From: Patiria pectinifera
Taxonomy: Eukaryota; Echinodermata; Asteroidea; Valvatida; Asterinidae
Reading direction: 5' to 3'
Length of the DNA: 64,000 bases
NCBI GenBank assembly: GCA_029964075.1
Contig: CM057129.1
Location: 22,001,430-22,065,429, forward strand
Under the pieces are notes generated by a model. It was not told the DNA's origin, searched no databases, and saw only the letters and a program-made list of their open reading frames with translations. This document shows, piece by piece, positions 12,501-27,500 of this stretch. Numbering within the stretch: the stretch's first letter is position 1; the number at the start of each line of letters is the position of its first letter. Position numbers and translations under genes: made by a program.

Positions 12501-15500
12501 ATACATATGACCACGGTCTAATCGTGGGAATAAAAAAAACCTCCCCCCTCCCCTTGGGTGCACCACTGATTTACGTTGGTCCAAAAACAAGGTGTTTCTA
12601 ACAGATGAATGACAGTTAATTGTAAACTAATCATGCGCATAATGACATGGGTCACAGGTCATTCAGGATAATCAAATGTTCATCGGCGCCTGAATGCCTA
12701 AGGAAACGGTAGCAAAATGCTCGCACATTAATTACGAGAATGGGCATATCACGTAACATGGTGTCATTTACATTGCGTCAGCGATTTTATCCTTTGACCT
12801 GGACTACTTCATCAAGATATCGGACTGGCTTTTTCTGATGCAACAAAACACTTCTACTAAGAATTTTTTTTTTCAAAGGTCGTTGTTATCCTCACTTCAG
12901 GTGCATTTGAAAATATAAATTAATATTAAGTCCCAGTTTAATAATTACGTTGCTAAAGGTTGAAACAGAATGCAGGAGCTTCAGTTTCGCAGGAGCTTCA
13001 GTTTCACTGGCACTTGAATAATATTCATCCATTTCATCAAAACAAGTATAGGATTCATTATTCTAACCCTCTTCAGCTGTTCAGGCAAATGGCTTTGAAC
13101 TTTGAAGGAACGACAAGTTGTTGCATGCCGCCCACAATGTTAGGAACACTCAATGTACTCAGTAAAAATCTCACATTTCATTCCAGCTCGAGTGCACACT
13201 CCAGAAACATTACACCAAAGCAAGGGAAAACAGACACGGCTCTCCATTTCGCAATGAACACAGTGATCCGCGAGTTGTGCCAAGTGGTGGCATTGTGTTA
13301 CTTGTTTGTGAATTTGACTGAAAAAGCCTGAGTTGAACACATTACAGGCATGGCCAATTTCATCGCGAGTCATTTCTTGACATCAAGTACACTTCAAATT
13401 CACATTCCCACAAAGTAAGAACCTTTTACTCAGTTTGCAAGGCAAATCTTCAAGTCTGACGTGACATTCACTATTTAGTGGCAGATCTACGAAAAGGGTT
13501 TAGAGGGCTTAAACCAAGTAACTATTGTTAGGGAAGCGACTACAGGCCTGCGGACATTGAAGAAGCAGGCCGTATGAAATAACTCAAAGCCCACAGGTGT
13601 TAAGAGTAACAGACAGTACAACAATTCAGACACAATTTCTTGGCATTTCTGATCCAACATCATCGCAAACTCTGCCCAAGGGAAAACAAAAATTGTCCAA
13701 TTGCTTGATTTTCCCATGTGTACAGTTCAGCAGTTTGTCCTCCAAATCCTCATGAGGCGGTCACTATTCAACAGTTTCGATCCAACCAGACGAAGCTTTA
13801 GCTCAGCTTCAGCTGTATATTCCGAGCAAAAAAACATTCTAAGCTCTCGATTTCAAATCAAAATTTGCTGAATCATGTTTTGAATTGGGCCTGAAATCAG
13901 CGTCTGATACACGTTCTCACTGAGCCGATTGCAGCTACGCGATGTCGCGCACTGATCCGACGAATTATAGCAACCACGCACACGTGTGCGTCGTGCAAAT
14001 GCTGGCGCGCACTTTGCCGAATATTAAAACAAACTACTAATTTGAATTTCCTACAGTGCGTCTTAAGAAGCACCGTTGGAAAGGCCTTCTTTTGTTGATT
14101 TCTTCAAAATGACAGCTTGCCAGAAAGAATAATTTCACAGGGAGTTTAGTCCCCTTACTATCTTTCAACCAAGAATGTTTTTCTACAATAATGACGCCAG
14201 TTACTTTTCGGTTAGCTGCAAATGATGGACTCTAGCTTTAAACCACCCCCCTCCCTCTTGACAGCTAAACCTCCCTCTTGAACCAAACCTAGATCCTCCC
14301 CTGCTATTACTATTAGCAATGCGACCTGGACACAAGAGCTTCAACAGGCAGCAAAATCTGATGAGAAACTAGTACACGTAACAGTTGCAAAAGGGTGAGA
14401 ATGTGTGGAAGTGCACTGCTGATAGTGCCTCCTTCTATGCTACATGTATGTGCGTACAGGGAGTAGGATAACCAGACTGGCACATACAGTGGTTAGTTTC
14501 TCTGAGGATCAAAAATGTAAAACCGTACAATACTCCAGCTGTCCACAATGACACATTGATCGCCGCACGCAAATCTTAACAGGTGTGCCTCGCATGCAAC
14601 TTTTAACCGGCGCGGCACGCAGTTGCAGCTGCCGTGTGTAGTGTCATGGCCTAGCGGTTAAGAGCACCGGACTCATGCTCTGGTGTTTCAGAGGCAACAG
14701 TGACGTGGGTTCGAGCCCGGGCCCGGACGCATGTGCCCTTAAGCAAGGCACTCAACCATTATTGCTTCGTCCTTCGGATGGGACGTTAAGCCGGAGGTCC
14801 CGTGTGTTGTATAAGGCCTAACGCACCTAAAAGAACCCAGTAACACTTATCGCTAAGGGGTTTGCCCCATTGTTTCTGGCCTCCTAAATATACTCCCTTG
14901 TGGAAGTCCTTAGTAGAAGAACCAAGTACCTATTGTTAGGGAAGCGACTACAGGCCTGCGGACATTGAAGAAGCAGGCCGTATGAAATAACTCAAAGCCC
15001 ACAGGTGTTAAGAGTAACAGACAGTACAACAATTCAGACACAATTTCTTGGCATTTCTGATCCAACATCATCGCAAACTCTGCCCAAGGGAAAACAAAAA
15101 TTGTCCAATTGCTTGATTTTCCCATGTGTACAGTTCAGCAGTTTGTCCTCCAAATCCTCATGAGGCGGTCACTATTCAACAGTTTCGATCCAACCTGACG
15201 AGTTTCTCAATTTTCTCACACTCTTTTACCCTTTCCCTTTATTCGTCTTTGAGTAATTCCCTGTTTGACTGATAACATTATTGTAAATTGCAAAAGTCAC
15301 TAGACCTTTTCTTTTCAACCCCGTACTTCATTTGAGGTGATAATCAAAACTAGAATTCTGTAGAGAAATGTTCACAAAAGCAATCCACTCAAAGAAATTG
15401 TCAATGATTTGTTTTTATTCTTTTGACAAAATTCCTTACGCTGGGGCCTTTTAGCTTCTTAACCCGCACCCCCCCCCCCCCACCCCAAGGAAATTTACTA

Positions 15501-18500
15501 CAAAATTTTCAGATGTGGAAGAGAGCCTAACATCCTGTGGGTAATGCAAGTGCCTGTGAAAAAAAGTAATAGGAACCTGTGCTATATCCCCAACAGAATG
15601 ATGTCACCACAGACAACTCTTATGTTTGCAGGCTACAAATATGACAAAGGCTGTCCATGTCGTTTGACATGAAATGCCCTCTTCACCTACATCTAGTGTG
15701 ACTCTAGACATGCTAAAGCAGATAATTCACAACCAATGTTGAATCCAGCAACACACTTTGAACACAGATAAAGGTAAATATATTGGGAGTGTACTGCTCG
15801 ACACAGTGGGACCGAGGTTACAATGAGACTTTGACCACTTTGCACACAGGTCGACAGTAGATTTAGGATTTTCTACCCAGGTAGAACCCCTCAACCCCAG
15901 TCCCCACCAGGCTTGGACTTTTCCTGTATAGAGCGTCGGACCCGTGCAGAAGCCGTGCTGGATTCTTGTCAGTGTAAAAGCGGTTCCTGAAATCTTTTGG
16001 ATCCTGTCAAAGGCCCTTTTGTTTACCGGGTTTGACCGGCCAGTTCCAAACTGCTACAGTAATAGGAACAACAATCACAACCCAAATAGTTCTTTGCAAC
16101 ATCCGTATAATGCCCAATACGCAGTGTCAACACCATTGTATCACTACTCATATGTCCATCACAAGTTGCATGATTCTTCAACATTTCCAGTTTGATCACT
16201 GCCTCAATATCTCACTCAGATAAGGTATAAAGTCAGAGATTTTCATGACTGTCTTTGTCCTCAGTCATGAGTATTGACATTTCCAAAACCATTTTACCTA
16301 ATCTCCAAAAAAAATCGGCTGCTTGCCTTTAGGCCAAAAAAAAAAAAGTCTCCGGTTTCTGGTATGGAGCTTGCCCAAAAAGTGGTGCGGTGACGCGGCT
16401 TTTCTTTTTTTTTTTTACCTGATTTTTTTGCTTCAAATGTCGGCTGATGACTGAAAATGGTGCCTGACTAAACTTAGTGCAAATATATGGTATATATAAA
16501 GCTTATTCTCGACCATAACCCAATCTAAAAACACGTTAAAATTGTGCAGCAGCAGGATTCCAGTCAAACCAGTGAGTTTGGCGGTTTTGAGACATCAACT
16601 TTCATTGAAAAAAAACTTTTTCATTTTGCCGACGTGCATGGCTACAGCGACGCGCGCACATACCAGAAACCGGAGACTTTTTTTTTTTGGCCTTACAGGT
16701 AAAGCGTAGAGACACTATTGGAAAAAAACACCCTTCTAATAAAACATTAAAAAAAGGTCGCATGTGCATGGATGCCAATCAAGTGTTTTGATGAAAAACA
16801 AAAGCTTATGAAATGCTGCAACCTAGTCAAACCCATCACAAGAAACAGAAACTCAGTTTCAGGATGAACTCCATGAAGTTTTCAGGTATTGCATGAATTC
16901 AAAAACAAGAAGACACTTGAAAGCACCGGGTAAGCCATGCACTTAAAGAAAGGAGATTACCAGCTTTACTGTCACTCTGTGTTACACAAGTCTACATCTT
17001 ATCCTGCACTTAAGGGCTTTTCGGCTAAAAACAAAATTTATTCTTGTTAAACGTAAAGGATAGATCAAATAACAACTTCGGACAATTTGCTTTTTGTATA
17101 AACGTGGACAATTTCCATCTCAAAATCCCAAGATAAAAGAAAATCCCTTACTGCTGAGCATATCAGACTTGTACAGCATTCCCTCAGGCATTGCTTTTAA
17201 CGAGAACTAAAAAGACAGAAATATTGTATTGCTGAGTCAGATTGTAAGAAGCTTTGCCTTAAATACGCAATTTGCAAATGCATTTTACTGAGACCTCTGT
17301 TAATACTGCAATGCCCATCAGCATAATGACAACTATGACAATTCCTCTGACAGTTACTTTGTTCTTGTAAAGGATCAAATCTTTGGAGGGAATGGATTGT
17401 CCATCAATGTGGCATCAATTCTTATAGAAGAGATTTTTATCTGTTTTACAAACGCACCAAACTCTTTTTTTAAGCATGTATTTTCTCCAACGTTCAAGTT
17501 TCAACAGAACCCATAGTTGCCAACTATTTCCTTTCTTTTTCAATTTTGTGTAGTTTTTTTTTATAGAATACTGCAACTGTGCTCTATTTTCTGTTGTTCT
17601 TTTTCTTAATGGTTAAATGACCACGTATCTCTGTGTATTGTTTTCGGAATTCCCTATTCTTTTGTATTCTTGTGTGAGTTCCAAATAAAACAAACCAAAA
17701 CCAGACAAGTATGGTGTGTTTGATGTTTTCAATACGTGGGTGGGAAGCTTCAAAGTTCAGGTCCTCTGTGAGCAATCTCTCACCGGGACAGACAAAGCCT
17801 GAGCTCAACAATATTTAAATGTTAAACAACATGGGACAGTTTGGCTTTACATGTACGAAACTAAACAGGGATTGATGTCCTCAGTTTACCCATAATAGAT
17901 GTTTTAATGAAACTTTAATTTGTTTGCAACTGCAACAACTTTACTTCCATAGTGTATTGAACCAAGTTAACAACAAGGGCAATTTAACTGCGTCATTCTT
18001 TACATTTAGGGTCCAGAGTGTGACATTTTTTTCTTTTTTCCCTGCTACCTCTGAACCTAGTGATTTACCAATAAAGCGTCAGGAAAAAATTGACTTCTAA
18101 CGACTTTCAATTTGGTTGGGTAGGTCATTTGCCCCAACTCAATTACTCTTGAAGGAAGAATACAATGGACCGATCCAGTAAGCACCGCCCCATGGTATTC
18201 TGACCAATCACAGCCGTGATTTATGTCCGACATGCGTGCACAAAAGTCTGACATGCGTGCACGCGCATATGATGCGCGCGGCAGGAAAATGCAGTGTGGC
18301 ATTGGAGAGGAGCACGTGTTAATTTGCCCACGTGCGCAGTGGGAGGGGCTTACTGGATCGGTCCATGAAGGAGTGCATCTGGAATTACAAAATTTCATAG
18401 GTGTCAGATGTAACAGGCTCGTGAATAAAGTGGACGAGGAATTTGGGATGACCCATCTAGCAAGAACTGTTTTTGGCTGCCCTGATGTCAGTCAATCATT

Positions 18501-21500
18501 TGACTGCTCTTTATGTAGTCTCCAGCACTGTTTGTTTAGCAAGTTTAAGAGTGATACGAAAACGAGTGAGAACCAGTGATGAGCAATACACATTGCATGG
18601 TATTTCGACTGGTAAACCTCTCTCATAGCAATTTGTTCTTTGCTCAGTAAGTTTTTACATTGACCCTTGGAACAGGTAATTGGAACTTTGAGTAAAATGT
18701 GCAGGTCTAAAAAGAAAAAAAAACTAGTAGTTCAATTCTTTTCAATGCTTGAATGAAGCCATTTTGGAAGGACCGATGTGTAGAAATTGGAGTTAAATAT
18801 TTGAGCATCTACTTCGTAAGTTTTGATAAAACAATGAGAGGAAAGTTTTATCACAAAGAGACAGCCATTCGGAGGCAGGTAGCCCCATTCTCTCCTTGTA
18901 TCCTGAAAACACGAAGATGCTTGCTAAAAACAAAAATCTACCTTTAAGCATTGCCACGGGACGTCTCAGCTCAAGCTGAGCAAAGCAATTAAGTTTATGG
19001 ACCCGATTATTACCCATTTAATGTCCCAGCGGACAAGGTAGCAAATTTCTGATCAGCAATTCCAAGACCTTCTCTCCTTAAGTCATAATCAAGGCATTAA
19101 AAAACAACCAAACCTTTCACAACAAGGTCGTCAGGGCAGATAGGCAGTCTAGACGGAGGGTCTGACTCGCTATCAAATTGTGCCCAGAGAACGGCAAAGG
19201 TGAGTTTCCCCTGACGAGAGCAAACTGGTGGATTTGATTATTTTGACTCGATCGGCAGCACTTAAACCACTTGCCGGGCTGAAGGGTAATCTACTTGAAG
19301 TATAGTGGATCGTCACTTTGGGAATTCTTAAACGATTCTGTTCTCATCAACCATGTTTTTCCCGGCCATTGGAGAGTTTGTGCTGGGGATAAACATCTTC
19401 GTACCCATCAGTGTGAGGAGTGGAAAGTATTTCCAAACCACACTGTAAAGCGTGAAATCAGTTTGCCCGGAATGATATCCAGGCAAGGGGACAAGCCTCT
19501 TTGTTCGTTTTCTTTGTGTACTGAGTCCTGAAGTAGAGAAGATTTATGACTGCTAATTTACACCGGGCATGTTTTTGTATTCACTAAAGTTCTTTGTTTT
19601 TAACGTCAACTGAAAGGGTTAAATTTATTTTTGTCGATTATTGTTGTTTTTAGTTTTTTTAGTTTTTTTTTCATTTTGTGCCAGTCCTTACTATTGAAAA
19701 TATTTCAGTTTAATCCAAGATACTTACAAGTCTATCCATTACATGGCCTACAACAAGCAGTGGAAAATGAAGAAGAAAAATGGATGGGCACTTGATACGA
19801 GCCGCCATTATGAAACAGGGGCGGGGGTAAGGGGCATCGGGGTGTGGGTTTGACCTCATTTGAGTGTTCTTATTCCATTTTTCTTTTCTTTCTTTTCATT
19901 AATATTTCAGGAATCTGTCAAGTAATTTGGCATAAATTTCATAATTGTTTTCTTCACATGTTCTCTGAATAATCTTAAAAAAAAAAAACATGTTTTGTTT
20001 TTTTGGAATCCGTGAATATGTGCACAATACCATATCATCTACCTGTGAACATCAGGCGTCATCGGAATGCATTTGAATGTAACTCCAAGTGGTCTTCCCC
20101 AACTCTCCCTTCCTTACCGTTGAGGGGGTACTTGCCCACGGAGCCCATATGCTCAGTCATAGGACTGGGTTGCCAGTTTGTGCCTGTAATCTTTAAAATG
20201 TACCTGGGGGAAGGTACAATGGTTTATGATCGGCTCAAGGCAGTTTAGAATATTTTTTATACTCACTGACTAAACAGTCAGTCAGAGGATTATGCTTCCA
20301 GTTTATGCATGTAATCTTTAGAATGTACCTGAGGCAAGATCAAGAGATTTAAATTGTTCATCTGGCAGTTTAGGACATTATTTATAGAGGATTAGTAAGC
20401 TTCAAGTTTAAGCCTTTACACCGCGTTCCCACTTGAATTGGGAAAAGGTGGATCAAGATCCGGCATTTTGGTGTGATCGTTATCTTACCGCAACGAAACC
20501 GCAAGTCGCGTTCCCACTTATGCTTGATCCACCTTTTTGAACGGAAATGTCGAGTCCGAAAGGTCACTCAGTTCGGTATTTAGCTTGCTGAGCGCGCGCT
20601 CTGTGGGAGTACGTGTGTTGCATGCTAGGACGGGTCAATTTTCAAACAGCGATATCAAAATTCACCAACATAAATTATGCGAATTCACCGACATAAATCA
20701 CGGATCTGTATAGAGGATCCGTGCATAACAGCACCGCTTATTGTGTGACGTCACATTCACACGGCAGAAACCAATGCATCGATAAGGGATTCCCTGGTTC
20801 TGAAGTTTTTCATTGGTCAAAAATGGTCACATGATGTACTACGACATCATTTTCCAATTTTCTATAATCAATACTACAGATTTGTCACCTCAGTTCGTAC
20901 CGCGTTATCGGCTATATTCTCATCGCATACTCGTAAGCTTTTCCATGGTTCTGTGCCAAAGTAACGTGTTTTGGTGAGTGCAGGCTTTACACTAACACAG
21001 AGTTATTTATGGATGGAAACATGAGTAAAATTTCACGAATGAAAAAGGTTTAGAAATGGACGAATACGCAACGAAAATTGTAAAAGGCCTAGCGTAGTTT
21101 TAGGATATACCACATGCGCTGCATGCATGCATGCATTGTGCATTCGTGCATCGTGCTAGCCCGTAGTTCAGCAGTTGTTTTTTGTGCATGTTGTGCACGT
21201 TGGAAATTTTCACATGAGCTACATGCCTAAAAATGTTTTTCTTCGTTCATAAGACCGCAACATTTTCGCGCCACTTGTGTAGCGGGCGGTTGTTGACAGG
21301 TCAAATTGCCACATCAGATCCACCTGTTGCGTATCCACATGTTGCGTTCCCACTTGATCGTGATCCGTCACTTGCCGGATCTGATCCACCAATTGGGGGA
21401 TCTGTATCCTGGTCCAGAGGTGGATCAAGAAAGGTGGATCTGATCCTGATCCACCTTATAGCGGTTAGCGTTCCCACTACACACAATTGCTGGATCTGGT

Positions 21501-24500
21501 CCACCAATTGGGGGATCTGATCCGGCAATTTGGCAAAAGGTGGATCAGATCCCCCAATTGGTGGATCTAGCGGGAATGGGGTCGAAGTCTTTAACCCTCC
21601 TATGGAAACATGCATTGTCAGCCTGGTTATTACTTGTGTCAATATTGGTCAAGACCCCAATTGGTTTTTACACAGTATGCCAGGAGGTGAAAAACTTTCA
21701 CCGTTGGCGACCTCTGAAATAGTAGGAGGGGTAAAGTGTAACTAGGGCAAATAATTGTGCTTTTTGTTTGGTTTTAAGCAGCCTACAACATTACTTATAC
21801 TCAGTACTGACTCAGTCAGTACGAGGACAGCATGCTACGAAAGCACTTCAGGTCCAGAAACAAACACTATATTATAAAATCTTACCAGTCTGCGAGTGGT
21901 GGTGCAGCGCTGGCCCTGGGTACCCACGCTAGCAAAGAGGGTGGCTGGAATGACCAGGTCCAGATCAGCGTCTTCAAGCACTGTGAGGAGGGTAAAAGGT
22001 AAAGTCCATCACTGGTAATTTGTGCATTTTGTTTGTTTGAAGCAACAAAAGTGCTCAAGATCTAAAGAAGGGTGCTGAACAACGAACCTGATGAAGTTTC
22101 AGCTCAGCTTTAGCTGTATATTTTTCGGGAAAGATAACATTTTAGGATCTCGATTTCAAATCAAAAGTTGCTGAATCATGTTTGGAATTGGGCCTGAATT
22201 CAGCAACCGAGACACGCTCTCACTGAGCCGATTGCCATTACGCGATGTCGCGCACTGATCCGACGAATTATAGCAACCGCGTGCGTTTGTGCATCGTGCC
22301 AATGCTTGCGCGCTTCACCGAATAACAAAACGAACTACTAATTTGAACTTCCTACGGTGCTTCTTAAGAAGCACTTCTTAAGAAGCACTTCTTTCGTTGA
22401 TTTCTTCAAAATGACAGCCTGCCAGAAAGAATAATTTCACAGGGAGTTTAGTCCCCTTACTATCTTTCAACCAAGTATGTTTTTCAACAATAATTATGTC
22501 AGTTACTTTTTGGATAGCTGCAAATGATGGACTCGGGCTTTAATGGAAACAAATTGAACAGCTAGAACCCTAGACATCTGCAACATATCAGTCTATAAAC
22601 TCATCTCTTCAAAGGCACATACAAAAAAGTTGCGTGCCGATGACATCAGAAGAAAAAAAATGTACAGTGGTACCCCCTCCCTGTAGGATTTTTAGGCCAG
22701 TTCATCATCCATGCGAATGAGTAAGTCAAGCAAATTTGATGCCTCAAAACATTAGCTGTGACTTTTTGAAAGATTTGAAATGTTTTCAAAGTTTACAAAT
22801 TTGCATTCACTTTCTGGTATGAAACACCCAATTATGCCCCCCAAAAAAGTCTCCGGTTTCTGGTATGGAGCTTGCCCAAAAAGTGGTGCGGCGACGCAGC
22901 TTTTTTTTTTTTTTTACCTGGGAATTTTTTGCTTCAAATGTCGGCTGATGACTGCAAATGGTGCCCGACTAAACTTAGTGCAAATATATGGGAGTCCAGA
23001 GAGGCCACACAAAGCTTATTCTCGACCATGACCAATCTAAAAACACGTTAAAATTGTGCAGCAGCAGGATTCCAGTCAAACCAGTCTTTCATTGAAAAAA
23101 AAACTTTTTCATTTTGCCGATGCGCATGGCTACGGCGACGCGCGAGCATACCAGAAACCGGAGACTTTTTTTTTTGGCCTTATGTATTTGCACCTGTACA
23201 ACACTGTATTGAATTGTTCATTGGACTAATAGGTTGAATGGTTCCACAATATTAGGGAATAATGTACTTACCAATGATGGCATTGTTACCACCAAGCTCT
23301 AGGATACAGCGACCGAATCTCTCCTGTACGATTGTCCCAACTTTCTGCCCAACCTGCCATTTACAAGTACCAAATTTATACAAGCAGTCTTGGTTTAAAG
23401 GGAAGAATATACAACATTTACAAACATCCGAAAACAAAACTATTGACTTATTATGAAATAAAGGCTGGACTGTTGGTGAATGACAGTCTAAAGCATCCTG
23501 TGAAATCATGGCACCTGGTGTGCTGTCATTTTCCAGAAAAGCGGTTGGGAAAAAGTGGCCAGCTTTTTTCAAATACTGCCCTTAATTTACCATATTTAGT
23601 TAGTCCACATTTTGTTTGCAATCGATTACACACCTATGAACAGATACAAGCGAGCTATAGACTGGCTCCCTGACCTTACCATTCCCAGAAGTCTATTAAT
23701 TGCTCTGTTTCATATTATGTGGGGTCAGGGAACCAGACTAGAAAACATGATTGTTTTTTTTTGGTTTTTCCAACATCTACGAACACAATACTTCAAACAA
23801 GTCAGTGTAACAATATTTGCTATAAAATGCTAACCCCCCAAATTCATCCATTTCTGAAAGTTACAGCAAAAGCAAATGTTGTATATTCCCTTTAAACCAA
23901 GTGAGCACACAAACTCACATCGTAAAACTTTGTGCCATCATCATACACTTTACGTAAAGTGTAAAGCATAGTGCGATTGTGGACCACTAGTAATTATAGG
24001 AGTACGGAAGACATAAATGGTTAATGTACCCTAACAAGGAGTGGCGCGGCCCCTAATGTGGTGCACTTTGATTTTTCATCTCTAGAGCAAATTTGTTTAC
24101 CTCCAATTTCACAACAAGTGAAATTTCATCAAGCTTTTAACATTCTCGTTCATAAATCTTGAGTTTATGTACCCGCAAAAAAGTTCCAGAGAAACTCTAT
24201 TTTGGCGTGATTTTCCGATTTTTATTTTGAAGTGCACAATGAACCCGTTTATAAGAATCAGAAAATAATTTTCTGACAAACTTGTAGTTGGGTATGAAAA
24301 TTGAGATAATCGTGATTTACCAGAGTTTATCAACTTTAAAGAAATTTATCAATGTTAATGTGGGATCTTCTGAGATTTGCTCAAGTGCGCTACGTTAGGG
24401 AACACTCGGCCGAATTTGTGCCTAATTTCAAGATGCCACCATTTTTGAATTTCTGACTAAATTTCACGACACTGAAATTGTTCACAAAGGTTCAACAGCA

Positions 24501-27500
24501 AGCAAGCATTATTATGGTAAAAGTACCAGTATTTCACTCAATGAATCTGAAGTTTTTCAAAGAGATTTGGCAACACTGCTTGAGGAAAATTGAGGGAAAT
24601 GTTGAAGTGCACCACATAGGGGACTCCACTATACAGATTGCAAAAAACTTCTCCTGTGAAATCATTGTTTTGCATACTTATTTCATCAGGTACACTATCA
24701 GCGATGTGCATCTACGGTAGCATCAAAATGATGAGATGTAAATATGCAGGCCTGGTAAAATTATCACACAAAATGGTGATGCAATCGCCAACGTTTTCTG
24801 CCACATGCATGCATTGTACATCTCCTGTACATGAATCCTTTCTAATGGTCCCTGTTATAAGGCTGCTTTTACCCTATGCTTTTTGTAATGCCAAAAACAT
24901 GGACAAATTTGAAGAAAGCCAAATGTGCTTTGGGATGGATATTTGAAAGAAATTGATTGGAAATTTACCTGTGTGCTGCCAGTGAATGACACAATTGGCA
25001 CCCTCTCATCACGAGCAATGGCGTCTCTGTGTTAAAGAGTGATACACACACACAAAGATATAGACTTTTCAAGCTTAACCCTCCAAGTTCTGTTACAATC
25101 CGAGCACATTTTGGATCAATTTTGCACGAAGTACAGCCCAGTCAGATTAAATACACAAGGCCTTGATGCTCCGTGCACATTAAGGGAACAAAGAAATGTG
25201 CCATTGGCGGAGGAATTTTTTTGTTGGGTTTCTTTTTTTTTTTGAGATACAGTTCCTAGCAAAAATGCCTCAAAACATAAGCTACCACGCCAACAAACTC
25301 CATAATCCATCCACAAAAAAAAGTTTTGGAGCGTTTTGAAAGAAGTAGGAAGCAAAAAATCCAAGCCGCTTTTATAATGCACATGTACTCAACATGGGTT
25401 GGATACTCCTTGCAAAGTTAACCCTCACCTTCCCAAATCCTCCAAAATCCTCTTTGCAAAACAGAGGATTTTGCAGGATTAAGGCTATATGGCAACAATG
25501 TGTGGCTGGTTTTGCCAGGAGCTGGTGTGATATAAAAATGGACTCATGTGAACAACGGACTCCTTTTTTAGTTATTGTTCCTTTTTCTAATTCGAGCATG
25601 CGCAATAATACCAAGGAGTGCATATTTCATTAACCTAAATTCACGCTACACCCATTATTGGGTTCAATGCTCTGCATGCATGCACGTCTCGTGGCCCGAC
25701 CGCAAACATCGTAGGGCAGTTTGTCTCTGACTCTCCATGACGTATTTGGAGTATGTGGTTTTTTTCCTCACCGTTATTTTGACTAGCCAGATTGAATATC
25801 CCGGTGTTGAATTCCTCTACACACGTAGCCGATTCTCGGCTCTGGGGTTTGTGCACAGAGGATGGGTAATTTAATCTAGAACCGATTCTTTTGAAGCCGG
25901 AACCAAGGATAGCGGGTACCTGGTTCTCGAAAAGATTGGACTCGCAGTTCCGGTTCTCGTATTAGAACCCGGTAGAACCGGGGAACCGAGGGAACCTCGC
26001 AATACTAGCTACTACTCCTTGATTATCAACAAGAAAACGGAGACTTGTGCCATGCAATTCAAAATTAGAAGTACAGCTTTCTCTAAGCTCCTTGGCAACG
26101 GCTAAAACTTGCGGCAAAACCCTCATAAAACAGAATGCAAGAATTGTTCAAGCCAACACTGAGAAGTTAGCCTCACCCGAGATCAGATCCGCCACACATC
26201 AGAGTCATGACAGCTGGTGGCATCTTGTTGGCAGCCAGAACAGACTGAATAGTTCTGCGATTCAAATGAAGCAAAATAAAATGATGTTTACGGCGGGTTG
26301 GTGCAGGAGTAGCGGATGTCCTCTTGCACTTAACTCTCTGCTAATCTTTGAATAAACCAGACACATGATGTAGAGGGTGTGTTCTTTACAAATTTTGTTT
26401 GAATACAGCCAATATATCGGCTCAAAATGCTGCCGACTGGAGATGGCAAGCTGATATTCGGATGTAACGTCATTAGGCGTTGCTTTCATTCCATCAATAA
26501 TTAGCACTCAAGAGATTTGGGCATGGTCTTAACTGACATGACTCAATGGTTTGGACATACATGTACTCACACTTTACCTTGACAAAACAGATTCAATATG
26601 AACTTAAGACTCAGGATCTTTGCCTTTAAAATGGAAAGGAATTGAGTTTCTCATTACACCAAATTTTAAGAATTATGCCTGTTGTATGGCTAGTATAGAT
26701 TTCCCGGCCATTTTCCTAAAATGTTCATTCACATCTGAAAATAGGTCATTCATTTTCCTTTGAATTTGAGAATCGCTCTGAACACTTATTTCATTTTTGC
26801 TTCTAGAGCATTCAGTTCCATTTCTGTTCAATCAATTAAGTGATTGAGCAGCACCTTCCGTTAATTTTCATTCAGATTCGTTTACAGGACTTCTTTTTCA
26901 CTTTTAGATGACGATTTCAAACATTTACCATTTTATGTCACTTTTAGTTTAATGCCACTGGCACCAGATACAATTAGGAGTTTCTTTTTTATTAACCGTC
27001 AGTCTGAAATCAATTTAGAAAAGGTGTGCTTGCGTAAATGAATGCACAGGTAACGTAATTGGCCGTCTGTTTCTCAAAACCGCATGCATGGACAATGGAA
27101 ACGATTGACCTTTCGTTCAATTGAAATGGGATTAAAGACGTGTATTCAAATTCAGACGAAAACGAATGACCGATTTTCAGAAGTGAATTAATATTGCAGG
27201 AAATTGGCCGGGAAAACCTACATTTTGATTGAATGCTTTCAATGAGTTCAAGTATGACAGTTTGGAAAATGAAGGTTTGGAAAAGGACTAAGACTCCGAC
27301 TAGATTCCAAGTCTTTATGCAACTATGTTTTATGCAACTATGTTTTATATAGAATTGTACATTTTATTCTCCATGCTTACTTTGTAACTGCAATGCCACA
27401 CAGAGGAGTTGTGGGGGCTGGTTTCCTGACAAGTGGACAACATGAGTAAATGAGTTTAGTATACAAAGATAATCAGTTTCCTCCCAGAGCAATTTCTAAA

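Noticed and set aside
14641-14730. Possible tRNA gene at the SINE head
   Set aside because: A and B boxes are present, but the acceptor arms do not pair well and a SINE body with shared blocks follows at once.
13512-15203. LTR pair of a small retrotransposon
   Set aside because: The identity extends beyond any TG...CA borders, there is no target duplication and the insert is a SINE plus a known repeat.
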